The notes beneath the pieces were generated by a model, which saw nothing but the letters and a program-made list of their open reading frames with translations, made no database searches and had not been told where the DNA came from. A DNA stretch of 64,000 bases. Source: Halomonas sp. CUBES01 (GTDB lineage: Bacteria; Pseudomonadota; Gammaproteobacteria; Pseudomonadales; Halomonadaceae). The stretch's first letter is position 1. Each line of letters begins with the position of its first letter. Below are positions 1 to 8,973 of the stretch, in pieces. A program made the translations under genes and the position numbers. The stretch covers positions 186,001 to 250,000 of the forward strand of contig NZ_JAJLLW010000003.1 of the NCBI RefSeq assembly GCF_020991005.1, given 5' to 3'.

Positions 1-107
1 CGCATTGCTACAGGGCAACCCGGGGCGTGCGGCCAGACCGCGCGCCCTTTGCGTGTTAGCCTTGGCCTTAAAGCATGGCGTCGCCTTCCCCAAAGGTGGG
101 GTGGACG

Positions 108-116
108 TGTTATTAT
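108..116 (+). promoter_or_regulatory. candidate sspA promoter (extended -10)
   Basis: TG-T-TATTAT at 108-116 fits an extended -10 element. No good -35 hexamer lies 17 bases upstream. Transcription would start near 123, giving a short leader of about 24 nt before the sspA start at 147. The rest of bases 1-146 shows no gene I can support; a short CCCC/GGGG inverted repeat sits at about 87-101. Confidence 0.4.
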
Positions 117-146
117 CCAAGATTGATTCGCTGCGAGGATGGTTTC

Positions 147-773
147 ATGGGAGTTGTGGCCAAACGGTCGTCAATGATTTTTTATTCAGGTAATGATGAT
201 CATTTCAGTCATCGTGTGCGCATTGTGCTGGCTGAGAAAGGCGTGGCGGTCGATGTCGTCGATGTATCCGGCGAGAATGTGCCTGACGAACTAGCCGACT
301 TGAATCCCTATAACAGCGTGCCCACGCTGCTTGACCGCGATCTGGTGCTTTACGAGTCCAAGGTCATGATGGAGTACCTGGACGAGCGTTTTCCGCATCC
401 GCCGTTACTGCCCGTGTATCCCGTCGCGCGTGCACAGAGCCGCCTCTGGATGCACCGCATTGAGCGTGAATGGTGCCCGATGGTCGAGCAGATCGTCAGC
501 GGTGGGAAAAAGGATGCAGAGAAGGCGCGCAAGGAGCTACGCGAAAGCCTGATCGGCATTTCGCCTATTTTCGAAGATATGCCGTACTTCATGAGCGACG
601 AGTTCACCCTGGTGGACTGTTGCCTGGCGCCCATTCTATGGCGCTTGCCTGCGCTGAATATCGAGCTGCCGGAAAAACAGGTGAAGCCGCTGTTGAGCTA
701 TATGTCACGTGTGTTTGAGCGAGACGCTTTCAAGGCCGCGTTGAACGAGCGCGAGAAAGAAATGCGTGCTTGA
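147..773 (+). CDS. sspA: stringent starvation protein A
   Basis: SspA is a glutathione-S-transferase-fold protein that binds RNA polymerase and alters promoter choice in starvation and stress; it has no GST activity in characterised members. The 208-residue product has a thioredoxin-like N-terminal domain (about 8-85) and an all-helical C-terminal domain. It keeps the surface patch P83-H84-P85 inside [10 protein letters not shown], which corresponds to the functional P-H-P patch of E. coli SspA. I chose ATG 147 because GAGGA lies just upstream and the protein then matches the E. coli N-terminus; an in-frame upstream start at 75 would add unrelated residues. It is followed by sspB after 54 bases, as in most gammaproteobacteria. 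Confidence 0.96.
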   Translation: MGVVAKRSSMIFYSGNDDHFSHRVRIVLAEKGVAVDVVDVSGENVPDELADLNPYNSVPTLLDRDLVLYESKVMMEYLDERFPHPPLLPVYPVARAQSRLWMHRIEREWCPMVEQIVSGGKKDAEKARKELRESLIGISPIFEDMPYFMSDEFTLVDCCLAPILWRLPALNIELPEKQVKPLLSYMSRVFERDAFKAALNEREKEMRA

Positions 774-827
774 ACCCACACGGGGCCTCGCCTGGCGGGG
801 CCCGTCTGTCAGGAGGAGCGAGTCTAG

Positions 828-1328
828 ATGAAATCGAGCCGTCCTTATATCGCCCGAGCGCTTTACGAATGGCTGGTGGATAATGAGCTGACCCCCCATC
901 TGGTGGTGGATGCCACCCAGCCGGGTGTCGAGGTGCCGCGCCAATTCGTCCAGAACGGCCAAATCGTTTTGAACGTCGCGCCGACGGCGGTGCGCGACCT
1001 GTTCATGGAAAATCAGGCTGTCGGCTTTAACGCCCGGTTTGGCGGTCAGCCGATGCAGGTCATGATTCCCACGCCGGCGCTCATCGCCATCTATGCCCGT
1101 GAAAACGGGGCTGGGATGGTCTTCGGTCACGAACCGGAACTGACCTCGCTGGAAGAGGAGGAGCCGCTTGACGAGTCGCCTGCCCCTGGCAAGCCGACGC
1201 TTTCGGTGACCGATCCGACCCCTGATGCGGAGCCATCGTCGAATAACACGCCGCCGGACGTGTCTGACGATGCAGCCAAGGGTCAATCAGGCGGCAAGAA
1301 AAAGCCCTCGCTGCGTGTGGTGAAGTAG
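828..1328 (+). CDS. sspB: ClpXP protease specificity-enhancing factor SspB
   Basis: SspB is a cytoplasmic adaptor that delivers ssrA-tagged, stalled-ribosome products to the ClpXP protease. The 166-residue protein has the folded substrate-binding domain (about 1-110), a long flexible acidic linker rich in E, D, P and S, and a C-terminal ClpX-binding (XB) tail ending in LRVVK, close to the E. coli tail. AGGAGG at 811-816 supports ATG 828. It lies downstream of sspA on the same strand and very likely shares its transcript, which ends at the bidirectional terminator after the gene. The linker acidity fits a halophile. Confidence 0.95.
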   Translation: MKSSRPYIARALYEWLVDNELTPHLVVDATQPGVEVPRQFVQNGQIVLNVAPTAVRDLFMENQAVGFNARFGGQPMQVMIPTPALIAIYARENGAGMVFGHEPELTSLEEEEPLDESPAPGKPTLSVTDPTPDAEPSSNNTPPDVSDDAAKGQSGGKKKPSLRVVK

Positions 1329-1361
1329 TCGTTTCTTAAGCACTGCGTTACCAGTGGATAT

Positions 1362-1395
1362 AAAAAACCTCGCTGTCATGCAGCGAGGTTTTTTT
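1362..1395. terminator. bidirectional intrinsic terminator between sspB and dolP
   Basis: A perfect 10-bp stem, AACCTCGCTG at 1366-1375 and CAGCGAGGTT at 1381-1390, with a 5-base loop, is flanked by a T run on the + strand (to 1395) and an A run upstream (1362-1367). It can therefore stop transcription from both the sspAB and the lpoA-dolP sides. Confidence 0.9.
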
Positions 1396-1410
1396 GCCTA
1401 GCGCGTGGCG

Positions 1411-1998
1411 TCAGTCGATATATTCGAAGACTTTAACGATGCGTTGCACCCCCGCCACGTTGGAGACCGCGTTGACAATGCGATCCGCTTCCCCTCGGGT
1501 CACCATGCCCATGATGTAGACGCTGGCGTTTTCGGTGGTCACCTTGAGTTTCGAGGAATCGATGCTGTCGTTGGTGGCTAGCCGGCTGATCACGTTGCTG
1601 GTCAACCAGGTGTCGGTGAGGCGCTGGGTGGAGGGCAGGCGGGCGGCTACCGTCAGTTCGTTGTACACGTCGTTGACGCCGCGCAGGTCAGCGGTGACGT
1701 TTTCTGCCATGTCCCGCAGCTCTTCGCTGGGCACTTGGCCCACCAGCAGCACTGTGCCGTTGAAGCTGTGCGGGCGAATTCTTGCATCGCCCAGGCGTCC
1801 GTCAGCCCGCTCCAGCGCGTGCCCGACTTCCCGTTCGATGGTGGCGTCTACGGCCGCCACGTCTTCGCTACGCTGGCCGTAGTGGGATGAATCAACTCGG
1901 GTGTCGGTTGCACAGCCGGCCAGCAGGACGCTTGCACCCAGGGTGGCCGCCATTAGCAGGCGGGATAGACGCGACGAGGAAAGTGATAAGCTCATCAT
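1411..1998 (-). CDS. dolP: outer membrane lipoprotein DolP (YraP), two BON domains
   Basis: DolP is a division-site outer-membrane lipoprotein of the dual-BON type, linked to envelope integrity and BAM activity. With the start at 1998 the 195-residue product begins with a signal peptide ending in the lipobox LLAGC (lipidated C29). Two BON domains follow (about 45-115 and 125-190), the second containing the NVAGVQRIVKVFEYID end. I prefer ATG 1998 because AAGGAA sits 8 bases upstream; the longer in-frame start at 2055 would overlap gmhA and lacks a ribosome-binding site. It is the last gene of the lpoA-yraN-gmhA-dolP block, an order also found in Enterobacteria and Pseudomonas. Confidence 0.9.
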   Translation of the reverse strand: MMSLSLSSSRLSRLLMAATLGASVLLAGCATDTRVDSSHYGQRSEDVAAVDATIEREVGHALERADGRLGDARIRPHSFNGTVLLVGQVPSEELRDMAENVTADLRGVNDVYNELTVAARLPSTQRLTDTWLTSNVISRLATNDSIDSSKLKVTTENASVYIMGMVTRGEADRIVNAVSNVAGVQRIVKVFEYID

Positions 1999-2032
1999 AA
2001 ACAGGTTCCTTTTCATTGACGACGCAGCGGGG

Positions 2033-2641
<609 letters not shown>

Positions 2642-3013
2642 TCAAAAGGCGTCAAACGCGGCTTTCACCCACTCGATGTCGACATCAGGGGGCGTGCCGG
2701 TCATGGCGACAACATCAAAACGGCACGGTACAGGGTGACGCAACGCGGCCAAGTATAACCGTGCGGCGCGTATCAGTCGCTGCTGTTTCTGAACCGTCAC
2801 CGACTCAAGTGGGTGTCCATGGCGACTTGATTTGCGGTGTTTGACCTCGACAAAGACCAGAATATCCGCATCCTGCATGATCAGGTCAAGCTCGCCGCCC
2901 TTGACGTGGTGGTTGCTGGCGATCAAGCGCAGCCCATGCTGCTGGAGCCATTGAGCAGCTAGCTGCTCAATGGCCTGGCCGCGGGCGCGTGCGGTTTTCG
3001 GGCTAGTCGCCAT
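2642..3013 (-). CDS. yraN: YraN family (UPF0102) predicted nuclease-fold protein
   Basis: This 123-residue protein of the UPF0102 family has a restriction-endonuclease-like fold. Visible family marks are the N-terminal G-x-x-x-E-x-x-A helix region, the GGELDLI segment and the E-V-K-H-R motif, which together form a predicted PD-(D/E)xK-like active site. Its cellular substrate is not established. The start overlaps the end of lpoA by 11 bases, indicating translational coupling. The lpoA-yraN-diaA-dolP order is conserved in gammaproteobacteria, so co-expression with peptidoglycan synthesis activation is likely but the functional link is unknown. Confidence 0.9.
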   Translation of the reverse strand: MATSPKTARARGQAIEQLAAQWLQQHGLRLIASNHHVKGGELDLIMQDADILVFVEVKHRKSSRHGHPLESVTVQKQQRLIRAARLYLAALRHPVPCRFDVVAMTGTPPDVDIEWVKAAFDAF

Positions 3014-4544
3014 TGCGCTCGTCGTTGTCGGCTTGGTTCCCTTGCGTATCGCCCAGCAGGCCGGGGATCAGAATCGGCGAAGGGACACCGTTCTGGAACT
3101 TGGCCCAGGGAAGCTCGCGATAAATCCGTCCGTCGCTGGTGAGAAACAGTTTGCCGGTGCTGCCGTCGAAGCCTTGCAGTTGGGAAAAGTCCGACAGCCG
3201 GGTGGCGATTTCGTAGGCATCGACGCCCATGGCCATCAGCCGGAACATGGAGGCATCGGACTCTTCGCGCAGGCGCTGGTAGCTTGCGTAGAAGGGTAGT
3301 ACCTCTTCGCCACCCACGGCGGCGTCGGGGATCTGCCAGGGAATATCCATGAACATGACATCGTTGAGATCCTGGTCAAGACGTATCTGGCGGGCCCCGT
3401 CGTGGAGATGAGAGGTCGCGTAGACGGGCAGATCCTGAGCGTAGTAGTAGTCCATGGTCGGTGGTACCTGGCGCGCGTATTCAGGCAGCGCGAGGAGGAA
3501 GAGGGCGTCGATATCATCAAGCCGGGCGCGTTCGCCGCGCACGTTTAGGGCGGTCTTTACCGCGTCGGAAACGGGGTTGCCCGGGTTGTAGCGCACTGCA
3601 TTGGTGATATCGCCGCCTTGGCGCTGCCACTGATTCCAGAATGCTTCGCCTACGCGCTGCCCCCAGTCGTTGTCCGGCACCATCAGCGCCATCCGGCGGT
3701 GGCCATCCTGCCAGGCGCGACGGGCGGCCTGACGCGCTTCATCCTCGGCGGACAGGCCGTACTGGAAAAGCCGCTTTGCCTGGTTGCGCTCGCTGCTGCC
3801 GTAGTTGAGCGCCAGGGTGGGCACCGGCACGCTATCGCGTTGCTCGAGCTGGGTGACCTGTTCCTTGCTGAGTGGGCCAATCATGACCTGGGCGTTCATT
3901 TGCTGGACGCGGTCGTAAAGCTCGTCAAGCGAATATTGTGTGGCATCGAGGAAACTCAGCTGCACGTCATCGCCCTGGATGTCATGATGGCGACGCATGG
4001 CCGACGCGAGGGCCTCGGCCAGGTTGCTGAGGGCACCGGATTCGGGCAGTGCCACGGCGATCCGATTGATTGTCTCGCCTTCGAGTTCGGGTAGCGCAAA
4101 ACGCTCGGGATCGGGCTTGTCGAGGGTCTCGCGTGCCCAGCGCTGGCGGTCTTCAAGGGTACGCTGGGCACGCGAGGGCATGGGCAGCTCGTCGTCAAGC
4201 ACCTGGGTGGCGCGCAGTACGCTGTGGGGGTCGTCGAGTGCGCGAGCCAGCTCAGAAAACAGCAGCGCCCAGCGTACCCGATCTGACTCGGGCAGTGCCT
4301 GCTCGTCGATATTCCCGGCAGTCTCGAAGGCATCCTCACGCTCACCCTGACGGGCAAGGATGTCGGCCGCCTCGAGGCGCGTCATGGCTGCCTGTTCGGG
4401 CACCTGTTCCTCTGCCTGGCGGAGCAGTTGGCCGGGGTCTCGGTCGGGGGCCCGGTCGACAACGCTGGGAGACTGCGTCGCACAGCCCGCAACGAGAAGC
4501 GCCATGAGCGTAGCGGCGAGAAAGCCACGTAATGACTGTTTCAT
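3003..4544 (-). CDS. lpoA: outer membrane lipoprotein LpoA, activator of penicillin-binding protein 1A
   Basis: LpoA reaches from the outer membrane through the periplasm to stimulate the peptidoglycan synthase PBP1A. The 513-residue product has a lipoprotein signal peptide ending LLVAGC (lipidated C21), an N-terminal helical, TPR-like part (about 30-150), and a C-terminal periplasmic-binding-protein-like domain with segments such as GPLSKEQV and MVPDNDWGQRVGEAF. It is shorter than E. coli LpoA (678 residues), mainly in the N-terminal arm. I set the start at ATG 4544, preceded by AAGGA; a start 10 codons earlier would put extra charged residues before the signal peptide. It is the first gene of the - strand block, divergent from rsmI. 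Confidence 0.9.
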   Translation of the reverse strand: MKQSLRGFLAATLMALLVAGCATQSPSVVDRAPDRDPGQLLRQAEEQVPEQAAMTRLEAADILARQGEREDAFETAGNIDEQALPESDRVRWALLFSELARALDDPHSVLRATQVLDDELPMPSRAQRTLEDRQRWARETLDKPDPERFALPELEGETINRIAVALPESGALSNLAEALASAMRRHHDIQGDDVQLSFLDATQYSLDELYDRVQQMNAQVMIGPLSKEQVTQLEQRDSVPVPTLALNYGSSERNQAKRLFQYGLSAEDEARQAARRAWQDGHRRMALMVPDNDWGQRVGEAFWNQWQRQGGDITNAVRYNPGNPVSDAVKTALNVRGERARLDDIDALFLLALPEYARQVPPTMDYYYAQDLPVYATSHLHDGARQIRLDQDLNDVMFMDIPWQIPDAAVGGEEVLPFYASYQRLREESDASMFRLMAMGVDAYEIATRLSDFSQLQGFDGSTGKLFLTSDGRIYRELPWAKFQNGVPSPILIPGLLGDTQGNQADNDERNGD

Positions 4545-4654
4545 GTATCCTTCCTTAGTTTCCATTTGCGCCATCGCTGCTTGTCAACGATTTGACGGCT
4601 TCTGCACAAGCATAGCGTACCGAGGGGCAAGCCATTGACGAATTGGGAGTCACG

Positions 4655-5512
4655 ATGACACAGACACCACCGGGAACATTGTACGTGGTCGCCACGCCGA
4701 TTGGGAATCTGGATGACCTATCCGCCCGCGCGATTCGGCTGCTTGGCGGCGTCGCGCGAGTTGCCGCCGAGGATACCCGCCACAGCGCACGCCTATTGTC
4801 TCATCTGGGCTTGAACAAGCCGATGCTTTCCTTGCACGAACACAATGAAGCGCGACGGATTGACACCCTGGATCGTTACCTCGCTGAAGGCGAGGATATT
4901 GCCTTGATCAGCGATGCGGGCACCCCCTTGATCAGCGACCCCGGCTTTGTCCTGGTTCGCGAGTTGCGAGCCCGCAACCGCCACATCGTGCCCGTGCCAG
5001 GCCCCTGTGCCCTGATTACCGCGCTCTCCGGGGCGGGGCTACCAACCGATCGTTTCGTGTTCGGCGGCTTTCTGCCCGCCAAACCGGGGGCGCGCCGCCA
5101 GGCACTGGAGGGCTGGAAGACCCGCGAAGAGACGCTGGTGTTCTATGAATCCCCACACCGTATCGTGCATACCCTCGAGGCGCTCAATGAGCAGCTGGCC
5201 GAGCGCGACGTGGTATTGGCTCGCGAGTTGACCAAGACGTTTGAAACCTTTCTCCATGGGTCGCCAGCGTCCTTGCTTGCGCAACTGGCCGATGACCCCA
5301 ATCAGGCGCGCGGCGAATTTGTGGTGATTGTCGCCGGTGCTCCCCCGGCGGTGCAAAGCGAGCAGCAGGCGATTGACGCGGATACCCTGCTCGACGCCCT
5401 GCTGGCCGAAGGGGTCGGCGTCAAGCAGGCGGCCGGGGTGGCCGCGCGCTTGTTCGGCGGCCGCAAGCAAACCTGGTATGCCCGGCTGCAGGCAATCAAA
5501 GGCGAGCATTGA
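4655..5512 (+). CDS. rsmI: 16S rRNA (cytidine(1402)-2'-O)-methyltransferase RsmI
   Basis: RsmI 2'-O-methylates C1402 in the decoding centre of 16S rRNA; RsmH, encoded just downstream, adds the N4-methyl group to the same nucleotide. The 285-residue protein belongs to the tetrapyrrole-methylase fold, with N-terminal TPIGNLDDLS, AEDTRHSARLL and ALISDAGTPLISDPG motifs that build the S-adenosylmethionine pocket, and a small C-terminal helical domain. I choose ATG 4655 with GGGAG upstream at 4645-4649 over an in-frame TTG at 4643. It is divergent from lpoA. Its stop codon overlaps the -35 box proposed for rnpB. Confidence 0.95.
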   Translation: MTQTPPGTLYVVATPIGNLDDLSARAIRLLGGVARVAAEDTRHSARLLSHLGLNKPMLSLHEHNEARRIDTLDRYLAEGEDIALISDAGTPLISDPGFVLVRELRARNRHIVPVPGPCALITALSGAGLPTDRFVFGGFLPAKPGARRQALEGWKTREETLVFYESPHRIVHTLEALNEQLAERDVVLARELTKTFETFLHGSPASLLAQLADDPNQARGEFVVIVAGAPPAVQSEQQAIDADTLLDALLAEGVGVKQAAGVAARLFGGRKQTWYARLQAIKGEH

Positions 5513-5537
5513 GGCGAACGTAAGGCGCTGGTATGCT
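5509..5537 (+). promoter_or_regulatory. rnpB promoter
   Basis: TTGAGG (-35, 5509-5514), a 17-base spacer, then TG-G-TATGCT giving an extended -10 (TATGCT 5532-5537). The predicted start, 7-8 bases downstream, falls on 5544-5545, which is the expected first base of RNase P RNA. The -35 overlaps the rsmI stop codon. Confidence 0.75.
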
Positions 5538-5544
5538 TGCCGCC

Positions 5545-5902
<358 letters not shown>

Positions 5903-5909
5903 TCCACAA

Positions 5910-5929
5910 GGGCATGCCCCGGCATGCCC
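5910..5929 (+). terminator. hairpin after rnpB, probable terminator or processing signal
   Basis: A perfect 8-bp stem, GGGCATGC (5910-5917) and GCATGCCC (5922-5929), with a 4-base loop, lies 8 bases after the mature rnpB end. Only a poor T tract follows (GCTTAATATC), so termination may be partial and let transcription run into rsmH 24 bases later. Confidence 0.5.
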
Positions 5930-5952
5930 GCTTAATATCCTGTGAGTGTACT

Positions 5953-6909
5953 ATGCCGTCACCTGACGTCGATCAGGCTAGCGCCCATTTCGAGCATACC
6001 AGCGTGCTACTGGACGGTGCCGTCGATGCCCTCGTGCATCAACCCGGTGGCGTGTACCTCGACGGCACCTTTGGTCGCGGCGGGCACTCGCGGGCGATTC
6101 TTTCACGCCTGAATGAAGCAGGGCGCTTGATTGCCCTTGACCGGGACCCTCAGGCCGTTGCCGCCGCCGCAGAGATTACTGATGCCCGTTTTAGGATGGT
6201 TCAGCGCGATTTCGCACGCCTGGCCGAAGTAGCCTACGAGCAAGGGGTGCACGGCAAGCTGGCCGGTATCCTGCTGGATGTGGGTGTTTCCTCGCCGCAA
6301 CTGGACGACCCCGAGCGTGGTTTCAGCTTCATGCGTAACGGACCGCTGGACATGCGCATGGATCCCACCCAGGGAGAAAGCGCCGCCGACTTCCTCGCCC
6401 ATGCCAGCGAGTCAACCATTGCGCAGGTGTTTAAATCCTACGGCGAAGAACGTTTTGGGAAACGGCTGGCGCGGGCGGTGGTGAACCGGCGCAGCGAAAG
6501 ACCCTTTACGCATACCGTCGATCTGGCCGAGGTGTTGAAAGCGGCGCACCCCGCCTGGGAGAAAGGCCGGCATCCCGCCACCAAGGCCTTTCAGGGGCTG
6601 CGCATTTACCTGAACGGTGAGCTGGAGCAGTTGGATGCCGCCCTTGAGGCGGCGCTTGAGGCCCTGGCGCCGGGCGGCCACCTGGTGGTGATTAGCTTTC
6701 ATTCACTGGAAGACCGCCGCGTAAAGCGGTTCATTCGCCATCACGTCCGGGGCGATACGCATTTGCCACGCGGCGTGCCGATTCGCGATGACCAGCTGAA
6801 CCGTCGTCTCGAAGCGCTGGGCAAGGGAAGACGGCCGGGTGACGACGAAGTAACCGATAATCCACGTGCCCGCAGCGCGGTCATGCGAGCGGCGCGTAAA
6901 CGAGTGTGA
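5953..6909 (+). CDS. rsmH: 16S rRNA (cytosine(1402)-N4)-methyltransferase RsmH (MraW)
   Basis: RsmH methylates N4 of C1402 in 16S rRNA. The 318-residue protein (E. coli 313) shows the [13 protein letters not shown] start, the SAM-binding [13 protein letters not shown] loop, [17 protein letters not shown] and the late [14 protein letters not shown] motif. I set ATG 5953 because earlier in-frame ATGs lie inside rnpB and the family alignment begins here; the ribosome-binding site (GTGAG) is weak. It opens the dcw cluster. In most gammaproteobacteria mraZ precedes it, but here there is only a 50-base gap from rnpB. ftsL follows after 10 bases. Confidence 0.95.
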   Translation: MPSPDVDQASAHFEHTSVLLDGAVDALVHQPGGVYLDGTFGRGGHSRAILSRLNEAGRLIALDRDPQAVAAAAEITDARFRMVQRDFARLAEVAYEQGVHGKLAGILLDVGVSSPQLDDPERGFSFMRNGPLDMRMDPTQGESAADFLAHASESTIAQVFKSYGEERFGKRLARAVVNRRSERPFTHTVDLAEVLKAAHPAWEKGRHPATKAFQGLRIYLNGELEQLDAALEAALEALAPGGHLVVISFHSLEDRRVKRFIRHHVRGDTHLPRGVPIRDDQLNRRLEALGKGRRPGDDEVTDNPRARSAVMRAARKRV

Positions 6910-6919
6910 TCAGGTCATC

Positions 6920-7255
6920 ATGAGCATGGAGCAACTTGATCGTTGGCTGTCCACGTTGCAGGCCGAGTGGCCTTTTACCTTTCGCCTGAAGCCCTGGCCG
7001 GTAGCGTTCAGCTTTATGTTTATGGCTTGCCTGGCCACGGCGTTCTGCGTTGTCGTCACCACCCACGCCACGCGTGTACAGTATGCTCAGCTGCAGCAGT
7101 TGGAGCAGGAGGAGAATCAGCTCAACACCGAATGGGGCCAACTGCTCCTAGAAGAAGGTGCCTGGTCGACGCCCGCCCGGATCGAGCAGATTGCCACCCA
7201 GCGCCTGGGCATGCGTATTCCCGACGTCAACGACGTCGAGGTCATCCGGCCATGA
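6920..7255 (+). CDS. ftsL: cell division protein FtsL
   Basis: FtsL is a bitopic inner-membrane divisome protein that forms the FtsQLB complex and activates FtsWI. The 111-residue product has a short cytoplasmic segment (1-27), one membrane helix (about 28-48, SFMFMACLATAFCVVV) and a periplasmic coiled coil rich in Q, E and L (about 52-82) ending in the conserved TPARIEQIATQRLGM region. The start at 6920 has a weak AGGT upstream; a second ATG at 6926 is possible. It sits between rsmH and ftsI, where ftsL is always found in this group, and overlaps the ftsI start by 4 bases. Confidence 0.92.
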   Translation: MSMEQLDRWLSTLQAEWPFTFRLKPWPVAFSFMFMACLATAFCVVVTTHATRVQYAQLQQLEQEENQLNTEWGQLLLEEGAWSTPARIEQIATQRLGMRIPDVNDVEVIRP

Positions 7256-8958
7256 GCTTTCAGCGCCGAGGCGTCAGCTCGCGCCAAGCCCCCGTCGCGC
7301 CGCCTCTGCCGGGAGGACGGTTTTTCTTTGTTCTGCTGATGATTGCCATCGCTTCGGCCATCCTGATAGGCCGTATTACCCTGCTTCAGGTCATTGACCG
7401 TCCGTTTTTGCAGAGTCAGGGCGACGCCCGCACGCTGCGCAACGAGACGATTCCCGCCCATCGGGGTATGATTACCGACCGCAACGGCGAACCACTGGCC
7501 ATTTCGACGCCTGTCGTGACTCTATGGGCCAATCCTCAGGAGCTTCCCGACGACGCCATCCAGCGCATCGTATTGGCCCAGGCGCTGGGCATGTCGTTGG
7601 AGGCTTTCGAAGCCCGGGTGGCGCGCTACAGTGAACACGAGTTCATGTATCTGCGCCGTCAGATGACCCCCGAGGCTGCCCAGCGCATCCTCGACTTGCG
7701 CACGCCCGGTGTCTACCCCCAGCGCGAGTACAAACGCTATTATCCCGCCGGTGAGGTGGCCGCTCAGCTGCTCGGTGTGACCAACGTTGATGATGTGGGG
7801 CAGGAAGGTCTTGAGCTTGCCTATCAGCCACATCTGGCCGGCCATCCCGGCCAACGGCGTATTCTCAAGGATCGCCGGGGGCGGCTGGTCAGGGAGCTTG
7901 ACGTGATCCGCGAAGCTCAGCCAGGTGGTGACCTGACGCTCTCGATCGATCAGCGGCTGCAGTACATGGCCTATCGTGAGCTGCGCTCGGCGGTTGCCGA
8001 AAACGACGCCGATGGTGGCATACTGGTCATGATGGACGCGCACAGCGGTGAAGTGCTGGCCATGGCCAATTTGCCGTCTTACAACCCCAACAATCGCGCC
8101 GGGCTCGATCCGCGAGGGCTGCGTAATCAAGCGCTGGTTGACGTCTTTGAGCCCGGCTCGGTGATGAAACCGCTGGCCATGTCGGCGGTGCTGGAAAGTG
8201 ACGGGTTTGATCGACACACCGTCGTGGATACGTCGCCGGGCTGGATGCGTATCGATGGGTACACGATCCGCGATTTTCGTAATTACGGCGAGCTGGATCT
8301 GGCGGGTATTCTGGAAAAGTCGTCCAATATTGGTATGTCTCGCCTTGCCCTTGAGCTCGATGACACGGCGATCTGGGAAAAGTACCGGCAGCTTGGCCTT
8401 GGTCAAAGTACCGAAACGGGGTTCCCCGGGGAAGCCACCGGCCACTTGCCTTCACCGATACGCCTGTCGCGCAGCGAACGGGCTGCACTTTCCTATGGCT
8501 ATGGCGTGTCCGTGTCGGCTGTCCAGTTGGCAAGTGCGTATACCGCCATTGCCAACGAAGGCACCCGCATACCGCCGTCCCTGTTACGCTTGTCCTCTCC
8601 CCCCGAGGGAACGCCGGCAATGCAGCCCAGCGTGGCCAATGACCTGTTGCATATTCTGGAAGACTCGGTGGCTGCCTATACCGGGGGGCGTCGCGCACGG
8701 GTGGAAGGCTACCGCGTGGGTGGCAAGACCGGCACCGTGCGTAAGTCCGGTGAGGGAGGCTACGCCAAGGATGCTTACCGGAGCGTGTTTGCCGGCATTG
8801 CGCCGATTTCGGATCCGCGTATTGTTACAGTGGTCATGATCGATCACCCGAAAGCCGGCGAATTCTACGGTGGCGCCGTGGCCGCGCCGGTGTTTTCGAG
8901 CGTGACCGGCAATGCGCTGCGGCTGTTGGATGTGCCCCCCGATCATGAAGTTGAATAG
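7252..8958 (+). CDS. ftsI: peptidoglycan D,D-transpeptidase FtsI (PBP3)
   Basis: FtsI is the septal class B penicillin-binding protein that cross-links peptidoglycan and works with FtsW. The 568-residue product (E. coli 588) has one N-terminal membrane helix (about 22-43), a periplasmic dimerisation/pedestal region (about 50-240) and a transpeptidase domain with the three active-site motifs: S303-V-M-K306, S357-S-N359 and K492-T-G. The ATG at 7252 overlaps the ftsL stop (ATGA). A longer open frame upstream in this phase lies within ftsL and is not coding. It is followed by murE after 15 bases with its own AAGGAG site. Confidence 0.96.
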   Translation: MSFQRRGVSSRQAPVAPPLPGGRFFFVLLMIAIASAILIGRITLLQVIDRPFLQSQGDARTLRNETIPAHRGMITDRNGEPLAISTPVVTLWANPQELPDDAIQRIVLAQALGMSLEAFEARVARYSEHEFMYLRRQMTPEAAQRILDLRTPGVYPQREYKRYYPAGEVAAQLLGVTNVDDVGQEGLELAYQPHLAGHPGQRRILKDRRGRLVRELDVIREAQPGGDLTLSIDQRLQYMAYRELRSAVAENDADGGILVMMDAHSGEVLAMANLPSYNPNNRAGLDPRGLRNQALVDVFEPGSVMKPLAMSAVLESDGFDRHTVVDTSPGWMRIDGYTIRDFRNYGELDLAGILEKSSNIGMSRLALELDDTAIWEKYRQLGLGQSTETGFPGEATGHLPSPIRLSRSERAALSYGYGVSVSAVQLASAYTAIANEGTRIPPSLLRLSSPPEGTPAMQPSVANDLLHILEDSVAAYTGGRRARVEGYRVGGKTGTVRKSGEGGYAKDAYRSVFAGIAPISDPRIVTVVMIDHPKAGEFYGGAVAAPVFSSVTGNALRLLDVPPDHEVE

Positions 8959-8973
8959 TGGGAAGGAGATTGC

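Noticed and set aside
4545..4654. TTGACA/TTGACG hexamers in the lpoA-rsmI gap as promoters
   Set aside because: No matching -10 was found at 16-18 bases on either strand, so I did not call a promoter although one is expected.
7522..8445. Long open frame antisense to ftsI (307 codons)
   Set aside because: It lies fully opposite a certain gene and has no recognisable motif or ribosome-binding site; long antisense frames are expected at this GC content.
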